Positions 1 through 5,228 of a stretch of DNA of 5,228 nt are shown here, in pieces. This DNA comes from an uncultured Lysobacteraceae bacterium (GTDB lineage: Bacteria > Pseudomonadota > Gammaproteobacteria > Xanthomonadales > Rhodanobacteraceae). The position numbers were made by a program, and so were the translations under genes. The DNA is taken from assembly GCA_946480705.1 (NCBI GenBank), contig CAMLLF010000340.1, positions 1-5,228 of the forward strand. The letters run 5' to 3'. How positions within the stretch are numbered: position 1 is the first letter of the stretch; the number at the start of each line of letters is the position of its first letter. Below the pieces are notes generated by a model. It saw nothing but the letters and a program-made list of their open reading frames with translations. It searched no databases and was not told the DNA's origin.

Positions 1-3000
1 AGGTCGTCGAGCACGGTGTAGGCCGCCGGCACGACGACGAGGCTCAGCAGCGTCGAGGTGATCAGGCCGCCGATCACGGCGATCGCCATGGGCGCGCGGA
101 ACGACGCGTCGGCGCCGAAGCCCAGCGCGATCGGCAGCATGCCTGCGCCCATCGCGAGCGTCGTCATGATGACCGGGCGGGCGCGCTTGCGGCAGGCGTC
201 GACGAGCGCGTCGTGCTGGGTCATGCCCTGGTCCTGTTCCGCGATCACCGCGTAGTCGACGAGCAGGATCGAGTTCTTCGTCGCAATGCCGATCAGCATG
301 AGGAGGCCGATCAGCGCCGGCAGCGACAGGAAGTTGTTCGTCAGCAGCAGCAGGCCGAACGCGCCGCCGGCGCACAGCGGCACCGCGATCAGGATGGTCA
401 GCGGCTGCAGGGCGTTGTTGAACAGCAGCAGCAGCACGGCGTAGACGCAGAAAATGCCGGTGCCCATCGCGACGAGGAAGCCGACGAACAGTTCGACGAA
501 GATTTCCGCATCGCCGGTGTTGAGCATCTTCACGCCGGGCGGCAGCTGCTTCAGCGACGGCAGCTGTTCGATTTCGGTCATGACTTCGCCGAGCGGACGG
601 CCGTTCAGTTCCATGTTGAACGTGATGTTGCGCTGGCGGCCGTAGCGGTCGAGCTGCGCCGGGCCGCTGTCGAGCCGGATGTTCGCGACCGAGGTCAGCG
701 GCACCGGGCCGTCGCGGCCGGGTACGCGCAGCAGCGAAATGACCGCGGGGCTGTCCAGATCCTGCTCGGCGATGCGCACGCGGATCGGAATCTGCCGCTC
801 GGGCAGATTGAGCTTGGCGAGGCGCTGGCGGAAATCGCCGGCGGTCGCGATGCGCGCGGCCTCGGCGATGTCCGCAGTCGCGACACCGAGATCGGCGGCG
901 CGCAGCGGATCGGGCGTGATCACGACTTCGGGCCGCAGCAGCGAGGCGGTCGAGGTCACGCTGCCGAGTCCCTTGAGGTTGCGCAAGTCGCGTTCGAGCG
1001 CCTGACTCGCCTGCATCAAGAGCCGCGGGTCGTCGCCGGCGAGCACGAGCTGCAGCAGCTCGCCGGGTTCGCTGCTGATGAAGCTCACGCGCACGCCGGG
1101 CAGATCCTTGAGCCGTTCGCGCACTTCGCGTTCGAGGACTTTCTGGTGTCGGTCGCGCGTGCCGGGCTTGCCCCAGTCCAGCGTCAGCGTCGCCTTGCGC
1201 ACGTCGCCGACGAGCGACTGGTTCGGATCGCCGAGATCGAGCACGCCGCCGATCGCGGTGTAGACGCGCTTGAGTTCGGGCAGGTCGGCCAGGGCCTTGC
1301 GGGCCTGCTCGGCAACGTCGCGCGTTTCCGCGAGGCTCGCACCCGGCGGCAGTTCGAGACTCAGATTGCTGCGGCCGAGATCGGCCGGCGGGATGAAGGT
1401 CGCCGGAATCAGCGGCACGATCGCGAGCGAGCCGATGAACAGCGCGAACGCGAGCCACAATGTGCGCGTGCGATGCGCGAGCGCACTCTCGACGAGGCGC
1501 AGGTACCAGCGCATCAGCGGGCCTTCCTTCTCCTCGTGTGGCTGCGGCTTCAGCAGATAGGCCGCCATCATCGGCGTCAGCAGGCGCGCGACGAGCAGCG
1601 AGAACAGCACGGCCGTGGCCGCGGTCCAGCCGAATTCGCGAAAGAACTTGCCCGGGATGCCCGGCATGAACGCGACCGGCACGAACACCGCGGCGAGTGT
1701 CAGCGAGGTCGCGATGACCGCGAGGCCGATCTCGTCGGCCGCATCGGTCGCGGCTTCCTGCGGCGACTTGCCGAGCCCGAGATGCCGCACGATGTTCTCC
1801 ACCTCGACGATCGCGTCGTCGACGAGAATGCCGACGACGACCGCGAGCGCGAGCAGCGTGATCATGTTCAGGCTGAAGCCGAACCAGTGCATGACGGCGA
1901 ACGTCGGGATGATCGACAGCGGCAGCGCGAGCGCGGAGATCCAGGTCGCGCGCCAGTCGCGCAGGAACAGCCAGACCACGAGCACTGCGAGCAGCGAGCC
2001 TTCCCAGAGCATGGTCATCGACGATTCGTACGAGCCTTCGGCTTCCTCGACGGTCGAGCTGACTTCGGCAAAGCGCAGGTTCGGATACGTGCGGCCGAGT
2101 TCCTCGACCTTCGCGCGCACGGCGCGTCCCGTGCCGACCTCGCTCGATCCGCGCGTGCGCGTGATCGCGAAGCCGACCGCGGGCTTCCCGTCGAGCAGCG
2201 CGAGCTGACGCTGCTCGGCCGCGGCGTCGCGGATGTCGGCGAGCGCGGAGAGCTTGACCTGACGGCCGTCGGGCAGCGTGATCGGCATGTCGCGCAGTTG
2301 CGCGACCGCATCGACGGTGCCGACCGTGCGCACGATCTGTTCCTTGCCGCCCCAGTTCGCCTTGCCGCCGGGCATCTCGACCTGGATGCGCGCGAGCTGC
2401 TGCGATACGGCGCCCGCCGTGATGCCGTGCCCTTCGAGCGCGCCGGGCTTCAGATCGATGCGCACTTCGCGCTCGACGCCGCCGGTGCGCTTGACCTGAC
2501 CGACGCCGGGTACGCTGAACAGCGCCTTGGTCACCGTGTCGTCGACGAACCAGCTGAGCTCATCGGGCGCGAGCGTGTCCGATTCCACGGTGAAGCTCAG
2601 CATCGTGCCGCCGACGACATTGATCTTCGCGACGACCGGTTCCTCGATGTCCTGCGGCAGGTCGGTGCGGATGCGCGTGATCGCATCGCGCACTTCGTCG
2701 AGCGCCTCGTCGAGATCGCGGCCGAGTTCGAATTCGATGCGCGTGTTCGACACGCCTTCGTTGACGGTCGAGACGAGCTTGTCGATGTCGGCGAGGCTCG
2801 CGACCGCGTCCTCGACCTTGCGCGTGATCTCGGTTTCCATCTGGCTCGGCGCGGCGCCGGGGAGGGTCACCGTGACCATGACCATCGGCAGCGAGATGTC
2901 CGGAAAGCGCGAGACGGCGAGGCTGCGGAAGCCGGCGACGCCGGCCGCGCAGAGCAGGATGAACAGCAGGATGGCCGGCAACGGCCGGCGGATCGCCCAG

Positions 3001-3020
3001 GCGGAGACGTTGATGCTCAT
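1..3020 (-). CDS. RND efflux pump permease, HAE1/AcrB type (3' end cut by window edge)
   Basis: This is the inner-membrane proton-driven pump of a tripartite efflux system; the substrate cannot be read from the sequence. It begins with ATG at 3020 and stays open for 1006 codons to base 1, so the stop lies outside the window. The family is usually about 1020-1060 residues, so little is missing. The layout is the RND duplication: TM1 near residues 10-30, a large periplasmic loop to about 334, TM2-TM6 between about 335 and 490, TM7 near 520-538, a second periplasmic loop to about 840, then TM8-TM12 to about 1003. The proton-relay residues are present: adjacent Asp401-Asp402 in TM4 (GILVDDAIVEVEN), Lys915 in TM10 (GIATKNSILLVDYA), and the RKRARP...MTT segment at the start of TM11 (944-954). 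Motif FIPPADLG (542-549) follows TM7. The Asp pair and TM10 motif fit drug-type (HAE1) pumps; a heavy-metal (CzcA-type) role is less likely. Its start overlaps the adaptor stop. A weak GGGA lies about 10 bases before the ATG. Confidence 0.96.
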   Translation of the reverse strand, partial: MSINVSAWAIRRPLPAILLFILLCAAGVAGFRSLAVSRFPDISLPMVMVTVTLPGAAPSQMETEITRKVEDAVASLADIDKLVSTVNEGVSNTRIEFELGRDLDEALDEVRDAITRIRTDLPQDIEEPVVAKINVVGGTMLSFTVESDTLAPDELSWFVDDTVTKALFSVPGVGQVKRTGGVEREVRIDLKPGALEGHGITAGAVSQQLARIQVEMPGGKANWGGKEQIVRTVGTVDAVAQLRDMPITLPDGRQVKLSALADIRDAAAEQRQLALLDGKPAVGFAITRTRGSSEVGTGRAVRAKVEELGRTYPNLRFAEVSSTVEEAEGSYESSMTMLWEGSLLAVLVVWLFLRDWRATWISALALPLSIIPTFAVMHWFGFSLNMITLLALAVVVGILVDDAIVEVENIVRHLGLGKSPQEAATDAADEIGLAVIATSLTLAAVFVPVAFMPGIPGKFFREFGWTAATAVLFSLLVARLLTPMMAAYLLKPQPHEEKEGPLMRWYLRLVESALAHRTRTLWLAFALFIGSLAIVPLIPATFIPPADLGRSNLSLELPPGASLAETRDVAEQARKALADLPELKRVYTAIGGVLDLGDPNQSLVGDVRKATLTLDWGKPGTRDRHQKVLEREVRERLKDLPGVRVSFISSEPGELLQLVLAGDDPRLLMQASQALERDLRNLKGLGSVTSTASLLRPEVVITPDPLRAADLGVATADIAEAARIATAGDFRQRLAKLNLPERQIPIRVRIAEQDLDSPAVISLLRVPGRDGPVPLTSVANIRLDSGPAQLDRYGRQRNITFNMELNGRPLGEVMTEIEQLPSLKQLPPGVKMLNTGDAEIFVELFVGFLVAMGTGIFCVYAVLLLLFNNALQPLTILIAVPLCAGGAFGLLLLTNNFLSLPALIGLLMLIGIATKNSILLVDYAVIAEQDQGMTQHDALVDACRKRARPVIMTTLAMGAGMLPIALGFGADASFRAPMAIAVIGGLITSTLLSLVVVPAAYTVLDD
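3017..3020 (-). other. ATGA start/stop overlap between adaptor and pump genes
   Basis: Read on the minus strand, bases 3020-3017 are ATGA: the pump's ATG and the adaptor's TGA share four bases. This arrangement normally means one transcript and coupled translation by terminating ribosomes. It fits two proteins that assemble in one complex and supports ATG 3020 as the pump start. Confidence 0.9.
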
Positions 3021-4123
3021 GGCGTCGCCGTCCCGGCGACCACGCGCACGCGGTCGCCTTCACTGAGGAAACCCGCGCCGCGTGCGACGACCGGGTCGGT
3101 CGCGGTCAGGCCCGACACGACTTCGATCTGCTCGCCGTCGACGCGGCCGATCTCGATGCGCTGACGCGTGACGCGCTGCTCGCTGCCGACGCGGAATACA
3201 TAGCTGTGGCCGTCGCGCTGCACGACGGCGGCGAGCGGCAGCAGCAGCGCGGCGCTTTCGCCGAGCAGCAGATCGCCCTGCGCGAACATGCCGGCGCGCA
3301 GATTGCCGGGTTCGGCGAGCGTCGCGTAGACCACGCCGGTGCGGCTCGCCGTGTCGAGGCTCGCGGCGACGCGGCGCACGCGGGCCTCGGCCTTGCTGCC
3401 GTCGGGACCGCTGATCTGCACGACCGTGCCTTCCTGCACGCGCACGAGTTCGGCTTCGGGCAGGTTGCCGCGCCATTCGAGCTGGCCGTGGCGGATCAGA
3501 CGCAGCAGCTCGCCGCCCGAGGAAACGACCTGGCCCGGCTGCACGTCGCGGCGCGAGATCACGCCGTCGTCGGGCGCGCGCAGCTCGGCGAAACTCAGGC
3601 GCAGCGCGACCGCTTCGCGCTGTGCGCGCGCCGAGTTCAGCCGCGCCTCGGCCTGTGTCGCCGCACCCCACATTTCATCCGCATCGCGCGCGCTGATCAG
3701 GCCCTTGTCGCGCAGCGCGGCCATGCGTTCGTTGTTGCGCTTCGCGACCGCGAGCGCGGCTTGCGCCTCGGCGACGGCCGCATCGGCCTGGCGCTGTTCG
3801 CTGCGCAGCGTGCGCGTGTCGAGCCGCAGCAGCACCTGGTCCTTGCGGACGGTTTCGCCGACATCCACGAGGACTTCGGCGACGCGCACGCCGGACAGTT
3901 CGACACCGAGCAGCATTTCTTCCTGAGCGGCGACGCTGCCCGAGGCGGTCAGGCGGCGCTGCAGCGGCCGCGACTGCGGTGTGACGAGGTTGACGGAGAG
4001 GCTGGCGCCGGCGTCGGGCGCAGCGGCGGCTGCGGCAGACGGTTGTTCCGAGCTGCAGCCGGCGAGCAGCAGCGCGGCCACGCAGGGCGCGAGAACGATG
4101 CGCAACGGGAATCGCAAGGTCAT
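3017..4123 (-). CDS. Efflux periplasmic adaptor lipoprotein, RND-type MFP (AcrA/MexA/HlyD-like)
   Basis: This membrane fusion protein links the RND pump to an outer-membrane channel. Starting at ATG 4123 it has 368 residues, normal for the family. Residues 1-22 form a lipoprotein signal peptide (basic start, hydrophobic core, lipobox LLAG) with the lipidated Cys at 23. Residues 74-101 and 179-210 are the two halves of the lipoyl-like barrel-sandwich domain (VGETVRKDQVLLRLD and LRAPDDGVISRRDVQPGQ). The Ala/Glu/Arg-rich stretch 105-178 between them is the alpha-helical hairpin. The beta-barrel follows from about 213, then the membrane-proximal domain. At the hairpin tip Arg133, Leu137 and Ser144 match the R-x3-L-x6-S pattern used by AcrA/MacA-type adaptors to dock on TolC. 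The frame is open upstream to a GTG at 4204, but that start would put 27 Arg-rich residues before the signal peptide, so ATG 4123 is preferred. No strong Shine-Dalgarno sequence precedes it. The stop (TGA, 3019-3017) overlaps the pump ATG. Confidence 0.95.
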   Translation of the reverse strand: MTLRFPLRIVLAPCVAALLLAGCSSEQPSAAAAAAPDAGASLSVNLVTPQSRPLQRRLTASGSVAAQEEMLLGVELSGVRVAEVLVDVGETVRKDQVLLRLDTRTLRSEQRQADAAVAEAQAALAVAKRNNERMAALRDKGLISARDADEMWGAATQAEARLNSARAQREAVALRLSFAELRAPDDGVISRRDVQPGQVVSSGGELLRLIRHGQLEWRGNLPEAELVRVQEGTVVQISGPDGSKAEARVRRVAASLDTASRTGVVYATLAEPGNLRAGMFAQGDLLLGESAALLLPLAAVVQRDGHSYVFRVGSEQRVTRQRIEIGRVDGEQIEVVSGLTATDPVVARGAGFLSEGDRVRVVAGTATP

Positions 4124-4216
4124 GACGGTGACTCGTAGGGGAAAAATGGAACGTCGCCGCAGGCGTCGAACGAGGGCGGCGCGGATCGACCGGCGCGCGA
4201 ACACGCGCGCTCGCGG
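4124..4216. other. Intergenic gap between ABC exporter stop and adaptor start
   Basis: These 93 bases separate the exporter TGA from the preferred adaptor ATG. I see no convincing minus-10/minus-35 promoter pair and no strong ribosome binding site. The gap contains a perfect GC-only hairpin just after the exporter stop. Nearer the adaptor is a weaker imperfect hairpin (4152-4168, seven pairs of positions with one T-T mismatch, three-base loop). It is followed, in the minus-strand direction, after five bases by a run of five T (4146-4142). Together these could give partial termination or attenuation between the two units, but the T-run is too short and too far from the stem for a standard intrinsic terminator. 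Confidence 0.4.
4193..4210 (-). other. Perfect 7-bp GC hairpin after the ABC exporter gene
   Basis: Plus-strand bases 4193-4199 (gcgcgcg) and 4204-4210 (cgcgcgc) are perfect reverse complements around the four-base loop aaca. In the minus-strand transcript the stem starts six bases after the exporter stop codon. No T-tract follows, so it is not a canonical intrinsic terminator. It could protect the 3' end of the exporter message or simply reflect CG-repeat-rich sequence. Confidence 0.35.
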
Positions 4217-5228
4217 TCAGGCGGCGAACTGGAGGCGGGCGAGTTCGGCATAGAGTCCTCCCTGACGCAGCAGTTCGTCGTGCGTGCCCTGGGCGACGAT
4301 GCGGCCGGCGTCGAGCACGACGATGCGGTCGACCTGCTGCACGGTTGCGAGGCGATGCGCGATCACGAGCGTCGTGCGCCCGCGCATCAGCCGTTCGAGC
4401 GCATGCTGCACAGCGGCTTCGGATTGCGAATCGAGATTGCTGGTCGCCTCGTCGAGCAGCAGGATCGGGGCATCCTTGAGCAGCGCGCGCGCGATCGCGA
4501 TGCGCTGCTGCTGGCCGCCGGACAGCCGCACGCCGCGTTCGCCGAGGTGCGTCGCGTAGCCGTCGGCCTGCGCGGCGATGAAATCGTGCGCCTCGGCGGC
4601 GCGCGCCGCGGCGATCACCTCGTCCTCGCCGGCGTCTGCGCGGCCGAAGCGGATGTTGTCGAGCGCGCTCGCGCCGAAGATGACGGTGTCCTGCGGCACG
4701 AGCGCGATCGCACCGCGCAGGTCGGGCAGCGCGAGCGCGCGCAGATCCTGTCCGTCGATGCGCACGCTGCCCGACTGCGGGTCGTAGAAGCGCAGCAACA
4801 ACTGGAAAACCGTACTTTTGCCCGCGCCGGACGGTCCGACCAGGGCGACGGTCTCGCCGGGGCGCACGTGCAGCGTGAAGTCGTGCAGCGCCGGCGCTTC
4901 GGGGCGCGACGGGTAGCGGAATTCGACGGCGTCGAACGCGATCGCGCCGCGCACGGGCTGCGGCAGCGCCGCGGGCGCGGCCGGCGAGGCGATCGTCGAG
5001 GACGTGGACAGCAGTTCGTTGATGCGTTCGAGCGCGCCGGCGGCGCGCTGCACCTCGCCCCAGACCTCGCTGAGCGCGCCGACGGAACCGCCGGCGATCA
5101 CCGCATAGAGCACGAACTGGCCGAGCACGCCGGCCTTGAGCTCGCCGGCGAGTACCGCGTTCGCCCCGGCCCAGAGCACGAGCACGATGGCGCCGAACAC
5201 GAGCAGGATCGCCAGCGTCGTGACCGCC
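4217..5228 (-). CDS. MsbA-like ABC exporter, fused permease/ATPase (5' end cut by window edge)
   Basis: This is the C-terminal 336 residues of a half-size ABC exporter that would dimerise in the inner membrane and export a lipid, drug or other hydrophobic substrate using ATP. The frame runs off the window at 5228; family members are about 580-610 residues, so roughly the first four transmembrane helices are missing. The GTG at 5200 is internal, because in-frame hydrophobic sequence continues upstream of it. Visible parts in order are the last two membrane helices ([17 protein letters not shown] and [13 protein letters not shown]), the coupling segment [17 protein letters not shown], and a complete ATPase domain. 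The ATPase has an A-loop ([10 protein letters not shown]), Walker [10 protein letters not shown] (4837-4811), Q-loop Gln (4693-4691), signature LSGGQQQR (4525-4502), Walker B ILLLDE with catalytic Glu at 4450-4448, D-loop SNLD and H-loop His (4357-4355). All catalytic motifs are intact. The linker and [14 protein letters not shown] segment resemble the MsbA-related subfamily (TIGR02204-like, recalled, not searched). It ends with TGA 93 bases before the adaptor ATG, and its substrate is unknown. Confidence 0.95.
   Translation of the reverse strand, partial: AVTTLAILLVFGAIVLVLWAGANAVLAGELKAGVLGQFVLYAVIAGGSVGALSEVWGEVQRAAGALERINELLSTSSTIASPAAPAALPQPVRGAIAFDAVEFRYPSRPEAPALHDFTLHVRPGETVALVGPSGAGKSTVFQLLLRFYDPQSGSVRIDGQDLRALALPDLRGAIALVPQDTVIFGASALDNIRFGRADAGEDEVIAAARAAEAHDFIAAQADGYATHLGERGVRLSGGQQQRIAIARALLKDAPILLLDEATSNLDSQSEAAVQHALERLMRGRTTLVIAHRLATVQQVDRIVVLDAGRIVAQGTHDELLRQGGLYAELARLQFAA

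Noticed and set aside
1615..2208. 197-codon plus-strand open frame, Ser/Thr/Ala-rich
   Set aside because: It is a shadow inside the pump gene in another frame, with composition typical of a misread GC-rich gene and no domain.
2560..3063. 167-codon minus-strand frame over the start of the pump gene
   Set aside because: It overlaps the clear RND N-terminus in another frame, is Arg/His-rich and has no recognisable domain.
213..3164. 983-codon plus-strand open frame starting at GTG
   Set aside because: It is the exact antisense register of the RND pump gene. Its translation is low-complexity (rich in Arg, Asp, Glu, Ala, Gln, His) with no recognisable domain, while the minus strand encodes a full set of RND motifs. 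Its openness follows from the absence of TTA, CTA and TCA codons.
3060..3671. 203-codon minus-strand frame, Arg-rich
   Set aside because: It is an out-of-frame reading of the adaptor gene. Runs of Arg/Ala/Pro are typical of frame-shifted GC-rich coding sequence.
3206..4138. 310-codon plus-strand open frame
   Set aside because: It is antisense to the adaptor gene in the same triplet register, with the same shadow composition and no recognisable fold.
4124..4204. 27-residue N-terminal extension of the adaptor from GTG 4204
   Set aside because: It would place an Arg-rich segment ahead of a complete lipoprotein signal peptide that begins neatly at ATG 4123. The GTG also lies inside the GC hairpin and has no clear ribosome binding site.
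5198..5200. GTG at 5200 as start of the ABC exporter
   Set aside because: The in-frame sequence upstream to the window edge is hydrophobic and continues the same membrane helix, and a start here would leave out most of the membrane domain.

Overview
The window is ordinary chromosomal-type coding DNA from a GC-rich Gram-negative bacterium. The evidence is a tripartite-type efflux system with a lipoprotein adaptor, an MsbA-like half-size ABC exporter and very strong G/C bias at third codon positions. A high-GC proteobacterium is the best guess. The sequence does not support a genus.

All three genes lie on the minus strand and are read from high to low coordinates. First is the C-terminal part of an ABC exporter with fused membrane and ATPase domains (5228 down to 4217, N-terminus outside the window). 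After a 93-base gap comes a periplasmic adaptor lipoprotein of the AcrA/MexA (HlyD-like) type (4123 to 3017). It overlaps by four bases (ATGA) an RND multidrug-type inner-membrane pump of the HAE1/AcrB type (3020 down to 1). The pump reading frame has no stop before base 1, so only its extreme C-terminus is missing.

The adaptor and pump should work together. The pump takes up substrate from the inner membrane or periplasm using the proton gradient, and the adaptor couples it to a TolC-family outer-membrane channel. The adaptor carries the R-x3-L-x6-S hairpin-tip pattern expected for TolC docking, but no channel gene is visible here. The ABC exporter is a separate ATP-driven transporter, and whether it shares a transcript with the pump genes is open.

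The plus strand holds no credible gene. Its very long open frames are antisense to the pump and adaptor genes. They stay open because those genes avoid TTA, CTA and TCA codons, the reverse complements of the stop codons. I found no RNA gene, mobile element, CRISPR array or clearly new system.
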